Of a stretch of 64,000 bases of DNA, positions 34,909-43,624 are shown one piece after another; position 1 is the first letter of the stretch, and the number at the start of each line of letters is the position of its first letter. The translations under genes and the position numbers were made by a program. Source of the DNA: Paracidovorax sp031843945 (GTDB lineage Bacteria; Pseudomonadota; Gammaproteobacteria; Burkholderiales; Burkholderiaceae_C); contig NZ_JAVTJJ010000002.1 in assembly GCF_031843945.1 (NCBI RefSeq), positions 496,001 to 560,000 on the forward strand, given 5' to 3'. The notes beneath the pieces are model-generated. The model was not told the origin of the DNA. It saw only the letters and a list, made by a program, of their open reading frames with translations, and did not search any database.

Positions 34909-36353
34909 GCGGACACCTCACGCGCCTTGGACGACGCCGCGGCATCAGCCTGCTGCGTGCCGGCTTCAAGCGCCTGCACCACTTGCTCCATCTTCATGAA
35001 CCGCGATCCCTTCACCAGCACGCTGCCCACCGTGGGCAACGCCTTGTGCACCGCTGCCTGCAGCGATGCCATGTCGTCGAAATGCTGCGCCGCGGGCCCG
35101 TGGGCCCGTGCGGCGTGCATGCTTTGTGCGCCGAGCGCGAAGACCTGCTCGATGCCGCGCAGCCGGGCGTGCTCGCCCGCCTCCGCGTGAAAGCGCGGGC
35201 CGTCGTCGCCCACCTCGCCCATGTCGCCCAGCACCAGCAGGCGCGGGCCGGGCAGCTCGGCCAACACGTCGATGGCGGCCTGCATGGAATCGGGGTTGGC
35301 GTTGTAGGTGTCGTCCACCACGGTGACGGTGCGGCCGCCCTGGTCCAGCGAGAAGGCGCGCGAACGCCCGTTGACCGGCACGAAAGCGGCCAGCCCGTCG
35401 GCAATGGCGGCCAGCGGAACGCCGGCTGCAATGGCGCAGGCGGTCACCGCCAGCGCGTTCGTCACGTTGTGGCGACCGGCGATGTGCAAGCGGGTGTCCA
35501 AGCTGCCCTGCGGCGTGTCGATGCGCACGCGCCAGGCGCCATGAGCCCAGTCGGCAGCGGTACAGCGCACGTCGCCGGATTCACCACCGAAAGTGATGCA
35601 GCGGCGGCCGCCGGCCAGCGACTGCCAGAGCGATGTGTACACATCGTCCGCCGGGAATACGGCCACGCCGTCTGCCGGCAAGGCGGCCAGCACCGAGCCG
35701 TTTTCTCGCGCGACGGCCTCCACCGTGTGCATGAATTCCAGGTGCTCGCGCTGGGCGTTGTTGACCAGTGCCACCGTCGGCCGGGCGATGTCAGCGAGGT
35801 AGGCGATCTCGCCGGGGTGGTTCATGCCCAGTTCAATGACGGCCGCGCGGTGCGACGCGCGCAGGCGCAGCAGCATCAGCGGCACGCCGATGTCGTTGTT
35901 GAAGTTGCCTTGCGTGGCGAAGGCGGCATCACCTTGCCAGGCGCGCAGCACGGCGGCGGCCATCTGGGTGACGGTGGTCTTGCCATTGCTGCCCGTGACG
36001 CCGATCAGCGGCAGCGCCCACTGCGCGCGCCAGCCGGCGGACAGGGCACCCAGGGCCTTGAGCGTGTCGGGCACTTCGATGCCGGCAAGGCCTGCTGCTT
36101 GCAGCCCGCCATGCGCCACGGCAGCCGCAGCGCCCGCAGAGCGGGCATCGGCCAGAAAGGCGTTGGCGTCGAAGCGCTCACCCTTGAGCGCCACGAACAG
36201 GTCGCCGTTGCCAAGCGTGCGCGTGTCGGTGTGCACGCGCAGCAGCGGCGTGGCGCCATCACCCACCAAACGGGCGTCGGGCACGCGGCCCGCCAGCAAT
36301 GCGAAGGCTTGCTGCAGGCTCAGCATGGGCTCGGACGTGGGGGCGCGACTCAC
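34902..36353 (-). CDS. murF: UDP-MurNAc-tripeptide--D-Ala-D-Ala ligase MurF
   Basis: MurF adds the D-Ala-D-Ala made by Ddl to the precursor tripeptide. The 483-residue protein has the family ATP loop GVTGSNGKTTVTQMAAAVL, the NFNNDIGVPL block, ELGMNHPGEIAYLADIARP, and the C-terminal DDTYNANPDSMQAAID and LGDMGEVGDD. Its start overlaps the murE stop by ATGA (36350-36353) and its end overlaps mraY by 7 bp. Confidence 0.97.
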   Translation of the reverse strand: MSRAPTSEPMLSLQQAFALLAGRVPDARLVGDGATPLLRVHTDTRTLGNGDLFVALKGERFDANAFLADARSAGAAAAVAHGGLQAAGLAGIEVPDTLKALGALSAGWRAQWALPLIGVTGSNGKTTVTQMAAAVLRAWQGDAAFATQGNFNNDIGVPLMLLRLRASHRAAVIELGMNHPGEIAYLADIARPTVALVNNAQREHLEFMHTVEAVARENGSVLAALPADGVAVFPADDVYTSLWQSLAGGRRCITFGGESGDVRCTAADWAHGAWRVRIDTPQGSLDTRLHIAGRHNVTNALAVTACAIAAGVPLAAIADGLAAFVPVNGRSRAFSLDQGGRTVTVVDDTYNANPDSMQAAIDVLAELPGPRLLVLGDMGEVGDDGPRFHAEAGEHARLRGIEQVFALGAQSMHAARAHGPAAQHFDDMASLQAAVHKALPTVGSVLVKGSRFMKMEQVVQALEAGTQQADAAASSKAREVSAC

Positions 36354-37858
36354 GAAGCGCCCCCTGTGCGCCGGGCCAGGGCGGCGCGGGCGTGTTCCAT
36401 GTCGGAGAAGGGCCGGCGTTCGCCCGCCGTTTCCTGGTAGTCCTCATGGCCCTTGCCGGCGATGAGCACCACGTCGTCCGCACCCGCTTCTTGCAGCACC
36501 AGCGCAATGGCGGCGGCGCGGTCGGGCTCGGCCTGCACGGTCAGGCCCGTTACGGCGCCTTGCAGGATCTGCCGAATGATCTCGGCCGGGTCTTCGCCGC
36601 GCGGGTTGTCGCTGGTGACGACCACATGGTCGGCACGCTGCTGCGCCACGGCGCCCATCAGCGGGCGCTTGGCCGCATCGCGGTTGCCGCCGCAGCCGAA
36701 CACACACCACAGCCGCCCGCCGCGCGCTGCCGCTACCGGGGCCAGCGCCTGCAGGGCCTGGTCGAGCGCGTCAGGCGTATGGGCGTAGTCCACCGCCACC
36801 AGGGGCTGGCCGGGCAGGCTGATCTGCTCCATGCGGCCCGGCACCGGCGTGAGCTGGGCGCAGGCGTAGAGCGCATGCTCCAGCGGCACGCCCACGGCGC
36901 GCAGCGCGGCCAGCACGCCGAGCAGGTTGGAAACGTTGTAGAGGCCGATCAGCTGCGTTTGCAGCACGTGCGTCTGCGCGCCCTCGGCCACGGTGAACGA
37001 CAGGCCGGAATCGCCATGCACGATGTCGCGCGCCTGCAGCCGTGCGGGCTCGTGGATGGACACGCTCCACAAATCGAGCGGCCGATCAGCCAGCGTGGCG
37101 TACAGCTCGGCACCGCGCGCGTCGTCGATGTTGACCACCGCTGCCTTCAGGCCGGGCGCGTCGAACAGCATGCTCTTGGCCTGCCAGTAGGCGGCCATGC
37201 TGGGGTGATAGTCCAGGTGGTCCTGCGTGAAATTGGTGAACAGCGCTATGCGCACGCGGGTGCCGGCCAGGCGGTGCTCGGCCAGGCCGATGGACGAGGC
37301 CTCGATGGCGCAGGCCACATGGCCGGCCTCGGCAAAGCGCTGAAAGGCGCGCTGCAGCTGCACCGGGTCGGGCGTGGTCATGCCGGTGGATTCGAGCGCG
37401 GGCGGCACGCCCAGCCCCAGCGTGCCCACCATGGCGCAGCCCCCGGGCGCCGCCAGTTGCTGGGCAGACAACACGTTCAGCGCATCGGCCAGCCACCACG
37501 CGGTGCTGGTCTTGCCGTTGGTGCCGGTCACGGCCAGCACGTCCACATGCTGCGAGGGATGGCCGAACCATTCGGCGGCGATGGCGCCCGTGGCGGCCTT
37601 CAAACCGCGCAGTGCCGCAATCTGTGGAATGACGAAGCCGAAGGCGTCGATGCCTTCCTGCTCCACCAGGCAGGCCGCAGCCCCCCGGGCCAGCGCGTCG
37701 TCCACATGGGCGCGGCCGTCGGTGGCAGCGCCTGGCCACGCGATGAAGCCGTCGCCGGGAGCCACACGGCGGCTGTCGGTGTGCAGCGTGCCGGTCACGC
37801 GCTGCTGCAGCCATTGCACCGCCTCTTGCGCGGAGGTGAGCGACAAGGTCGTCGTCAT
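36350..37858 (-). CDS. murE: UDP-MurNAc-L-Ala-D-Glu--meso-diaminopimelate ligase MurE
   Basis: The start at 37858 overlaps the ftsI stop by ATGA and gives 502 residues; the longer open frame is a shadow of ftsI. The ATP loop is GTNGKTSTAWW, with FTNFTQDHLDYH further on. The substrate box TSDNPRGEDP near 405-415 is the DNPR motif that selects meso-diaminopimelate, so the peptidoglycan should be of the ordinary Gram-negative A1-gamma type. It belongs to the ATGA-coupled run ftsL-ftsI-murE-murF. Confidence 0.97.
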   Translation of the reverse strand: MTTTLSLTSAQEAVQWLQQRVTGTLHTDSRRVAPGDGFIAWPGAATDGRAHVDDALARGAAACLVEQEGIDAFGFVIPQIAALRGLKAATGAIAAEWFGHPSQHVDVLAVTGTNGKTSTAWWLADALNVLSAQQLAAPGGCAMVGTLGLGVPPALESTGMTTPDPVQLQRAFQRFAEAGHVACAIEASSIGLAEHRLAGTRVRIALFTNFTQDHLDYHPSMAAYWQAKSMLFDAPGLKAAVVNIDDARGAELYATLADRPLDLWSVSIHEPARLQARDIVHGDSGLSFTVAEGAQTHVLQTQLIGLYNVSNLLGVLAALRAVGVPLEHALYACAQLTPVPGRMEQISLPGQPLVAVDYAHTPDALDQALQALAPVAAARGGRLWCVFGCGGNRDAAKRPLMGAVAQQRADHVVVTSDNPRGEDPAEIIRQILQGAVTGLTVQAEPDRAAAIALVLQEAGADDVVLIAGKGHEDYQETAGERRPFSDMEHARAALARRTGGAS

Positions 37859-39603
37859 AGCGATTCCTCCACCGTATTGGCCACGATCTGCGGCTTGATC
37901 GCCATGTCGGGCTGCACGCCCATCATGCGCAGGGTCTGCTGCACCACTTCGCTGAACACCGGACCGGCGACGGCGCCGCCGTAGAACACGCCGTTGCTGG
38001 GCTCGTCGATCATCACGGCCACGATGATGCGAGGCTTGTCGATGGGCGCCATGCCGGTGAACCAGGAGCGGTATTTGCCCGACGCATAGCTCTTGCCCAC
38101 CTGCTTGCGGGCCGTGCCCGATTTGCCGCCCACTGAGTAGCCCACGGTCTGCGCCTTCTGGCCGGTGCCGCCGGGGCCCGCAGCCATCTGCAGCATCTTG
38201 CGAACCTGGTCGGCCGTGCGCTCGGAAAACACGGGCACGCCCACGGCCGGCTCGTGGCTCTTGAGCATGGTGGCCGGAATGATCTTGCCGCCGTTGGAGA
38301 ACACCGTGTACGAGCGCGCCATCTGGAACAGGCTGGCCGACAGCCCATAGCCGTACGACATGGTGGCCTGCTCCACCGGGCGCCAGGTCTTGTAGGGCCG
38401 CAGCCGGCCGGTGACCACGCCGGGGAAGTTGACCTGCGGCTTCTGCCCGAAGCCGGCCGCAGAGAACGTTTCCCACATCTCCTTGGCCGGCATCTGCATG
38501 GCGATCTTCGTGGTGCCCACGTTGCTGGACTTCTGGATCACGCCTTCCACGGTCAAAACACCGTGGTTGCTTGTGTCCGAGATGGTGGAGCCCGTGATGG
38601 TGATGCGGCCCGGGTTGGTGTCGACGATGGTTTCCGGCTTCATTCGGCCGCTGTTCAATGCCAGGCCGATGGTGAAAGGCTTCATGGTCGAGCCCGGCTC
38701 GAACACGTCGGTGAGCGCGCGGTTGCGCAGTTGCTCACCCGTGAGGTTCTGCCGCTTGTCGGGCACATAGCTGGGGTAGTTGGCCAGCGCCAGCAATTCG
38801 CCCGTGTGCGCGTCCAGCACGACCACGCTGCCGGCCTTGGCCTTGTGCAGAGCGATTTGATCGCGCAGCTTCTGGTAGGCGAAGAATTGCACCTTGCTGT
38901 CGATGGACAACTGCATGTCCTGGCCGTCCACCGGGGGCACCTCGGCGCCCACGCCCTCGACGACGCGACCCATGCGGTCTTTGATGACGCGGCGCGAGCC
39001 GGGCTTGCCGCCCAACTCCTTGTTGAAGGCCAGCTCCATGCCTTCCTGGCCCTGGTCTTCCACGTTGGTGAAGCCCACCACGTGAGCGGCGGATTCGCCC
39101 TCCGGATACTGGCGCTTGTATTCCTTGCGCTGATAGATGCCCTTGATGTCGAGCGCCGCGATCTGCTGGCCCACATCCCAGTCGAGCTGGCGCTTGATCC
39201 AGACGAAGGTCTTGTCCTCGTCGGCCAGCTTGGACTTGAGCGCGGGCAGGGGCATTTCCAGCAGCTTGGCCAGCTGACGCAGCTTGGCCTGCACTTCGGA
39301 GCTGTCCTGATCCACATCCTCCGGAATGGCCCAGATGCTGGCGGCCGGCACGCTGGAGGCCAGGATCAAACCGTTGCGGTCGAGAATGCGGCCGCGGTTG
39401 GCCGGCAGCTCCAGCGTGCGGGCAAAGCGCACCTCGCCCTGCCGCTGAAAGAATGCATTGCCAAACACTTGCACGTAGGCCGCACGGCCGACCAACGCCA
39501 GAAAGCCGAGCGCCACCAGGGCGACGACGAACTTGCTGCGCCACAGCGGCGTGCGCGCGGCCAGCAGCGGGCTGGAGGTGTAGTTGACGCTGCGGCTGCT
39601 CAT
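37855..39603 (-). CDS. ftsI: Septal transpeptidase FtsI (PBP3)
   Basis: FtsI cross-links septal peptidoglycan in the periplasm and is the target of several beta-lactams. The 582-residue protein has one membrane anchor at about 25-45, the pedestal motif ANRGRILDRNG, and the penicillin-binding domain: active-site GSTMKPFTIG (SxxK), SSNVGTT (SxN) and GGKSGTAR, where Ser replaces the usual Thr of KTG, as in other class 3 enzymes. It overlaps ftsL upstream and murE downstream by ATGA. Confidence 0.97.
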   Translation of the reverse strand: MSSRSVNYTSSPLLAARTPLWRSKFVVALVALGFLALVGRAAYVQVFGNAFFQRQGEVRFARTLELPANRGRILDRNGLILASSVPAASIWAIPEDVDQDSSEVQAKLRQLAKLLEMPLPALKSKLADEDKTFVWIKRQLDWDVGQQIAALDIKGIYQRKEYKRQYPEGESAAHVVGFTNVEDQGQEGMELAFNKELGGKPGSRRVIKDRMGRVVEGVGAEVPPVDGQDMQLSIDSKVQFFAYQKLRDQIALHKAKAGSVVVLDAHTGELLALANYPSYVPDKRQNLTGEQLRNRALTDVFEPGSTMKPFTIGLALNSGRMKPETIVDTNPGRITITGSTISDTSNHGVLTVEGVIQKSSNVGTTKIAMQMPAKEMWETFSAAGFGQKPQVNFPGVVTGRLRPYKTWRPVEQATMSYGYGLSASLFQMARSYTVFSNGGKIIPATMLKSHEPAVGVPVFSERTADQVRKMLQMAAGPGGTGQKAQTVGYSVGGKSGTARKQVGKSYASGKYRSWFTGMAPIDKPRIIVAVMIDEPSNGVFYGGAVAGPVFSEVVQQTLRMMGVQPDMAIKPQIVANTVEESL

Positions 39604-39929
39604 GGCCGCCTTCCGGGTTGCGGGTTGGCGGGCGGCGCGGGCGCCACCACGGGCGGCACGATGGCGCCGCTGTCGGTCACGTACTGCGTGATGGCAGGCG
39701 TGGCGGTGCGCATCTGCAGGCGATCGCGCGCAAGTTTTTCCACGCGCAGCGGCGTGGCCTGGGCGCGCTTCTCCACCTGCAGGCGCTGGTGTTCGGTTTC
39801 CAGGCGGCGCGATTCGGCCACCGCGCGATCGAGCTCGGTGAACAACCGGCGCGACTCGTATTGCGTGCGCACGAGGTACATGGCGCTGGCCATGACGGCC
39901 AGCAGCAGCATGAGGTTGAGGCGCGTCAT
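39600..39929 (-). CDS. ftsL: Cell division protein FtsL
   Basis: FtsL is a bitopic divisome protein forming a complex with FtsB and FtsQ that activates FtsWI. The 109-residue protein has a short N-terminal tail, a membrane segment at about 4-20 (LNLMLLLAVMASAMYLV), a periplasmic coiled coil (SRRLFTELDRAVAESRRLET) and a proline/alanine tail. Identity rests on size, topology and position between rsmH and ftsI, with ATGA overlaps on both sides. Confidence 0.92.
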   Translation of the reverse strand: MTRLNLMLLLAVMASAMYLVRTQYESRRLFTELDRAVAESRRLETEHQRLQVEKRAQATPLRVEKLARDRLQMRTATPAITQYVTDSGAIVPPVVAPAPPANPQPGRRP

Positions 39930-40855
39930 GCCGGAACGTCCGTGCGCTCGGCCACGCGCATCACCGCGCTGCGCGAACGCGGGTTGGCAGCGACCTCGGC
40001 GGCGCTGGGCTTGATGCGGTCGAGCGCATTCAGCCGCATGGCCTTGGGCGCAGCGAAAGGCGCTCGGCGGTCGTAGACCTCCTTGGAGTGCTGCACGATG
40101 AATTGCTTGACGATGCGGTCTTCCAGCGAATGAAAGCTGATGACCACGAGCCGCCCGCCAGGCGCCAGCAAGCGCAGGCTGGCCTCTAGCGCCTGCTGCA
40201 GTTCTTCAAGCTCGGCGTTGATGAAAATCCGAAGAGCTTGAAATGTGCGCGTTGCAGGGTTCTGGCCTGCTTCGCGGGTCTTGACCGCACCAGCCACGAG
40301 ATCGGCCAGTTCTGCGGTGGTTGCAAGGGGGCCGCGTTCCTGCCGACGCGCAACAATCGCCTTTGCAATGGGGCCAGCAAACCGTTCTTCGCCGTAATCA
40401 CGTATCACCTCCGCAATCTGGCCGACCTCGGCGTCGGCCAACCACTCGGCCACGCTCAAGCCGCGCGTGGTGTCCATGCGCATGTCGAGCGGGCCGTCGA
40501 ACCGGAAACTGAAGCCTCGCTCGGGGCTGTCGATCTGCGGCGAACTGACGCCCAGATCCAGCAGCACACCGGCCGCGCTGCCTTCGGGCAGTTCGCTGAG
40601 GTTTCGGAAACCTTCGTGACGGATAGCAAAACGCGCATCCGTGATGCGCGCTGCCTCTTGTATGGCTTCAGGGTCCTTGTCGAACGCCACCAGGCGCCCC
40701 TGCGGCCCCAGCCGCAGCAGGATGCGGCGCGAATGCCCGCCCCGCCCGAAGGTGCCATCGATGAAAGTGCCGGACGGCGTATCGCCGGCCGCACCCAATA
40801 GGGCGTCGACCGCTTCGCTCAGCAGAACGGTGGTGTGTTGCAACGTGGAGTCCAC
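39926..40855 (-). CDS. rsmH: 16S rRNA (cytosine-1402-N4)-methyltransferase RsmH
   Basis: RsmH (MraW) methylates N4 of C1402 in the ribosomal P site using SAM. The 309-residue protein has the SAM loop GTFIDGTFGRGGHSRRIL, the DLGVSSPQIDSPERGFSF block, a helical insert with NPATRTFQALRIFIN, and the end SFHSLEDRIVK. It lies 8 bp downstream of mraZ and overlaps ftsL by ATGA, the normal start of the dcw cluster. Confidence 0.97.
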   Translation of the reverse strand: MDSTLQHTTVLLSEAVDALLGAAGDTPSGTFIDGTFGRGGHSRRILLRLGPQGRLVAFDKDPEAIQEAARITDARFAIRHEGFRNLSELPEGSAAGVLLDLGVSSPQIDSPERGFSFRFDGPLDMRMDTTRGLSVAEWLADAEVGQIAEVIRDYGEERFAGPIAKAIVARRQERGPLATTAELADLVAGAVKTREAGQNPATRTFQALRIFINAELEELQQALEASLRLLAPGGRLVVISFHSLEDRIVKQFIVQHSKEVYDRRAPFAAPKAMRLNALDRIKPSAAEVAANPRSRSAVMRVAERTDVPA

Positions 40856-40863
40856 CGACGGCC

Positions 40864-41292
40864 CTAGAACGAAAAGTCCTGAAAGACTTCAGGCATGGCT
40901 GCCTGCATGGCTTCGGCTTCCTTGGCTTCGTACGTGGCCTTGTCCCACAACTCGAAGTGATTGCCCATGCCCAGCAGCATGGTGTCACGGCTGATGCCGG
41001 CCGCCTGGCGCAACTCGGGCGACACCAGCACGCGGCCAGTGCCGTCCATCTCCACGTCTTGTGCGTTGCCCAGGAAGATGCGCTTCCACCACTGGGCGGA
41101 CATGGGCAACTCGGCGATGCGCTCGCGGAACTTCTCCCATTCGGGGCGCGGGAACACCATCAGGCAGCCGTGCGGATGCTTGGTGATGGTGAGCTGCCCA
41201 CCGGCGGTGGCCGAAAGGACGTCACGATGCCGGGTCGGCACAGACAGCCTCCCCTTGGCATCCAGACTCAGCGATGACGCCCCTTGAAACAC
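40864..41292 (-). CDS. mraZ: Transcriptional regulator MraZ
   Basis: MraZ is a DNA-binding protein with two AbrB/SpoVT-like domains that represses its own dcw operon. I chose the GTG at 41292, which gives 142 residues beginning VFQGASSLSLDAKGRLSVPT, the family start and size. The alternative GTG at 41361 would add 23 residues and lies inside the operator repeats, so it is unlikely. The two DNA-binding cores are DAKGRLSVPTRHRD near 11-24 and MDGTGRVLVSPELRQ near 86-100. Its promoter and four-repeat operator lie at 41347-41407. Confidence 0.92.
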   Translation of the reverse strand: MFQGASSLSLDAKGRLSVPTRHRDVLSATAGGQLTITKHPHGCLMVFPRPEWEKFRERIAELPMSAQWWKRIFLGNAQDVEMDGTGRVLVSPELRQAAGISRDTMLLGMGNHFELWDKATYEAKEAEAMQAAMPEVFQDFSF

Positions 41293-41346
41293 GGAATGGA
41301 ACCCCAGGTTGGTGGCGCCCGTGTCAGCCGCGAACGACGCTGACTC

Positions 41347-41383
41347 GGCACTTTTCACCACTTAATTGCACTTTTTCCCACTG
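41347..41383 (-). promoter_or_regulatory. MraZ operator: four GTG repeats with exact 10-bp spacing
   Basis: On the minus strand the sequence runs GTGGGAAAAA, GTGCAATTAA, GTGGTGAAAA, GTGCCG. The GTG triplets occupy 41379-41381, 41369-41371, 41359-41361 and 41349-41351, exactly one helical turn apart. Known MraZ sites are three or four GTGG-type repeats spaced 10 bp ahead of mraZ, so this is very probably the autoregulatory operator. The first repeat overlaps the predicted -10 box. Confidence 0.85.
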
Positions 41384-41407
41384 TAGCAGCAAACGTGCAG
41401 CGATCAA
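41380..41407 (-). promoter_or_regulatory. Predicted sigma-70 promoter of mraZ and the dcw operon
   Basis: On the minus strand, TTGATC (41402-41407) and TACAGT (41380-41385) are separated by 16 bp and precede the operator. This gives transcription start near 41373, inside the GTG repeats, which is a sensible arrangement for repression by MraZ. It would leave an 80-nt leader before the GTG start at 41292. Match to consensus is moderate. Confidence 0.55.
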
Positions 41408-41450
41408 GAGGGGATGCAACAAAATTTTGCAATGAAATCAAGGACTTAGC

Positions 41451-41476
41451 GGAGATTCCTGCCACTGGAAATCTCC
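41451..41476. repeat. Inverted repeat in the hslU-mraZ gap
   Basis: GGAGATTCC and GGAAATCTCC face each other around TGCCACT, giving a 9-bp stem with one bulged base. It lies between the hslU end and the mraZ promoter on the minus strand. A nearby CAAAATTTTG palindrome (41419-41430) adds to the symmetry. It could be a protein-binding site acting on the dcw promoter or part of a terminator for hslU read-through; nothing decides between them. Confidence 0.5.
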
Positions 41477-41529
41477 GAAAATCCTTATCAAGCAAGCACT
41501 TAGGTGGCTGTGTGCATGTGAAACCTGAA

Positions 41530-41549
41530 GCGGCGTAGCGCTACGCCGC
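41530..41549 (-). terminator. Perfect 20-bp palindrome just after hslU
   Basis: GCGGCGTAGC is followed directly by its complement GCTACGCCGC, starting 6 bp beyond the hslU stop. The stem is G+C-rich, but the following minus-strand sequence (TTCAGGTTTC) is only mildly T-rich. It may be a weak intrinsic terminator or a transcript-end stabiliser separating hslVU from the dcw promoter. Confidence 0.5.
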
Positions 41550-41555
41550 GAGTCA

Positions 41556-42881
41556 TCACAGGATGTATCGGGACAGGTCTTCATCCTGGCTCAGAGTCTT
41601 CAGACGCTCGTCGACGTAGGCGGCATCGACGTTCACCGTCTGGCCCGACAGGCGCGCCGCATCGAAGCTCACTTCGTCCAGCAGCCGCTCCATGACGGTA
41701 GAGAGCCGGCGCGCGCCGATGTTCTCGGTGCGCTCGTTCACCTCAAAGGCGATGTGGGCTAGCCGTGTGATGCCTTCCGGGGTGAAGGCCAGCGTCACAC
41801 CCTCGGTTGCCAGCAGCGCCTGGTACTGCTTGACCAGCGACGCATGCGTCTGCGTCAGGATGGCTTCGAAGTCTTGCACCGACAGCGATTCCAGCTCCAC
41901 CCGGATCGGAAAGCGCCCCTGCAGCTCAGGAATCAGGTCGCTGGGCTTGCTGAGATGAAAGGCACCCGAGGCGATGAACAGCATGTGGTCGGTCTTGACC
42001 ATGCCGTATTTGGTGGACACGGTCGTGCCCTCAACCAGCGGCAGCAGGTCGCGCTGTACGCCCTGGCGCGACACGTCCGAGCCGCTGGATTCCTGGCGCG
42101 TGGCGACCTTGTCGATCTCATCGATGAACACGATGCCGTTCTGCTCGGCATTGGCCAGCGCCCGGGTCTTCACATCTTCTTCATTGACCAGTTTGGCGGC
42201 CTCTTCGTCGGTCAGCTGCTTGAGCGCCTCGCCGATTTGGAGCTTGCGCGTCTTGCGGCGCTCCTGCCCCATCTGGCTGAACATGCCGCGCAGCTGCTCG
42301 GCCATGTCTTCCATGCCCTGCGGCCCCATGATCTCGAGCTGCGGGCGGGCGTCGGCTACCTCGATGTCGATCTCCTTGTCGTTCAGCTCGCCCTGGCGGA
42401 GCTTCTTGCGAAAGACCTGGCGCGCGGTGTTGTCAGTGGGCGAAGCATCGCCACTGGCGCTGCGTGCCGCCGGCACCAGCACGTCGAGGATACGGTCTTC
42501 GGCCGCGTCTTCGGCGCGGGCGCGCAGGCCTTTCATGTCGGCCTCGCGCGTCTGCTTGACGGCCATCTCCACCAGGTCGCGAATGATGGAGTCCACGTCC
42601 TTGCCCACATAGCCCACCTCGGTGAACTTGGTGGCCTCGACCTTGATGAACGGCGCGTCGGCCAGCCGGGCCAGGCGCCGGGCGATCTCGGTCTTGCCCA
42701 CGCCGGTGGGGCCGATCATGAGGATGTTCTTGGGCGTGATCTCGTGGCGCAGGCTGCCTTCCACCTGCTGGCGGCGCCAGCGGTTGCGCAGCGCGATGGC
42801 CACGGCGCGCTTGGCGCCGTTCTGGCCCACGATGTGGTGGTCGAGTTCGGAGACGATTTCCTGGGGGGTCATGGAGGACAT
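41556..42881 (-). CDS. hslU: HslU, ATPase subunit of the HslUV protease
   Basis: HslU is the AAA+ unfoldase that feeds substrates to HslV in the cytosol; expression is usually heat-shock induced. The 441-residue protein has Walker A GPTGVGKTEIARRLA near 58-72, the pore motif GYVGKDVDSIIRDL, Walker B GIVFIDEIDKV, and the C-terminal tail ending SQDEDLSRYIL, which inserts into HslV. It follows hslV in the same direction, with a 115-bp gap containing a palindromic repeat. Confidence 0.97.
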   Translation of the reverse strand: MSSMTPQEIVSELDHHIVGQNGAKRAVAIALRNRWRRQQVEGSLRHEITPKNILMIGPTGVGKTEIARRLARLADAPFIKVEATKFTEVGYVGKDVDSIIRDLVEMAVKQTREADMKGLRARAEDAAEDRILDVLVPAARSASGDASPTDNTARQVFRKKLRQGELNDKEIDIEVADARPQLEIMGPQGMEDMAEQLRGMFSQMGQERRKTRKLQIGEALKQLTDEEAAKLVNEEDVKTRALANAEQNGIVFIDEIDKVATRQESSGSDVSRQGVQRDLLPLVEGTTVSTKYGMVKTDHMLFIASGAFHLSKPSDLIPELQGRFPIRVELESLSVQDFEAILTQTHASLVKQYQALLATEGVTLAFTPEGITRLAHIAFEVNERTENIGARRLSTVMERLLDEVSFDAARLSGQTVNVDAAYVDERLKTLSQDEDLSRYIL

Positions 42882-42909
42882 GCTGTGCCTGCCTTCTGTG
42901 AATTCAGTG

Positions 42910-42966
42910 TCAAATAGGCCTCTAGCGCTTATCCATCAAGCGCTAGAAGCTATTAAATTAATAGCA
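42910..42966 (+). repeat. Bipartite palindromic repeat, intergenic copy 2 (hslV-hslU)
   Basis: TCAAATAGGCCTCTAGCGC, TTATCCATCAAGCGCTAGAA, GCTATTAAATTAATAGCA. The two stems are the best preserved in the window: TAGCGCTT/AAGCGCTA around ATCCATC, and GCTATTAA/TTAATAGC around a single A. Lying between two genes of one operon, it could form tandem hairpins that set the ratio of HslV to HslU. Confidence 0.88.
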
Positions 42967-42996
42967 ATCGATGGGTGCAGCAACGCCGATTGGCGA

Positions 42997-43542
42997 TCAC
43001 AGCGTTTCGATGGTGTGGTTCATGTTGGTGTAGATGCACAGCTCGCCGGCGATCTCCAGCGACTTCTTGACGATGTCCTGGGCAGACAGGTCGGTGTGGG
43101 CCAGCAGCGCCTTGGCCGCCGAATGCGCGTAGGCGCCGCCCGATCCGATGGCAACGATGCCCTGCTCGGGCTCCAGCACGTCGCCGTTGCCGGTGATGAT
43201 GAGCGAGGCGCTGGCATCGGCCACTGCCAGCATGGCCTCCAGGCGGCGCAGCACGCGGTCGGTGCGCCAGTCCTTGGTGAGCTCGATGGCCGCGCGTGTC
43301 AGGTGCCCCTGGTGCTTTTCCAGCTTGGCCTCGAAGCGCTCGAAGAGCGTGAAGGCATCGGCCGTGGCGCCGGCAAAGCCTGCCAGCACCTTGCCGTGGT
43401 AGAGCTTGCGCACCTTGCGCGCCGTGCCCTTGACCACGATGTTGCCGAGGGTGACCTGGCCGTCGCCGCCGATGGCGACCTGAATGCCGTCTGCCGTCTG
43501 GCGGCGGACGCTGAGGATGGTGGTGCCGTGAAACTGTTCCAT
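42997..43542 (-). CDS. hslV: HslV, peptidase subunit of the HslUV protease
   Basis: HslV is the threonine protease of the HslUV complex. The start at 43542 gives 181 residues beginning MEQFHGTTILSVRR; removal of the first residues exposes the catalytic Thr in the TTILSV motif. Other landmarks are GDGQVTLGN, GKVLAGFAGATADAFTLFE and GSGGAYAHSAAKAL. The 36-bp longer frame adds residues without homology. hslU follows after the repeat-containing gap. Confidence 0.97.
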   Translation of the reverse strand: MEQFHGTTILSVRRQTADGIQVAIGGDGQVTLGNIVVKGTARKVRKLYHGKVLAGFAGATADAFTLFERFEAKLEKHQGHLTRAAIELTKDWRTDRVLRRLEAMLAVADASASLIITGNGDVLEPEQGIVAIGSGGAYAHSAAKALLAHTDLSAQDIVKKSLEIAGELCIYTNMNHTIETL

Positions 43543-43624
43543 AGCGCCCGCAGGTAGGGGCAAGAACGGCTTTTGCAAGCGTTGGCGGTGCCACCGGCTC
43601 CGCCGACTGTGGCGAGGCGGCCGG

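Noticed and set aside
40170..40220. GGCCTCTAGCGC inside rsmH, identical to 12 bases of the repeat
   Set aside because: The encoded peptide is the normal conserved RsmH helix and the second half of the element is missing; kept only as a possible coincidence.
41293..41361. Upstream GTG start (41361) for mraZ giving 165 residues
   Set aside because: It lies inside the four-repeat operator, close to the predicted transcription start, and adds residues with no MraZ homology.
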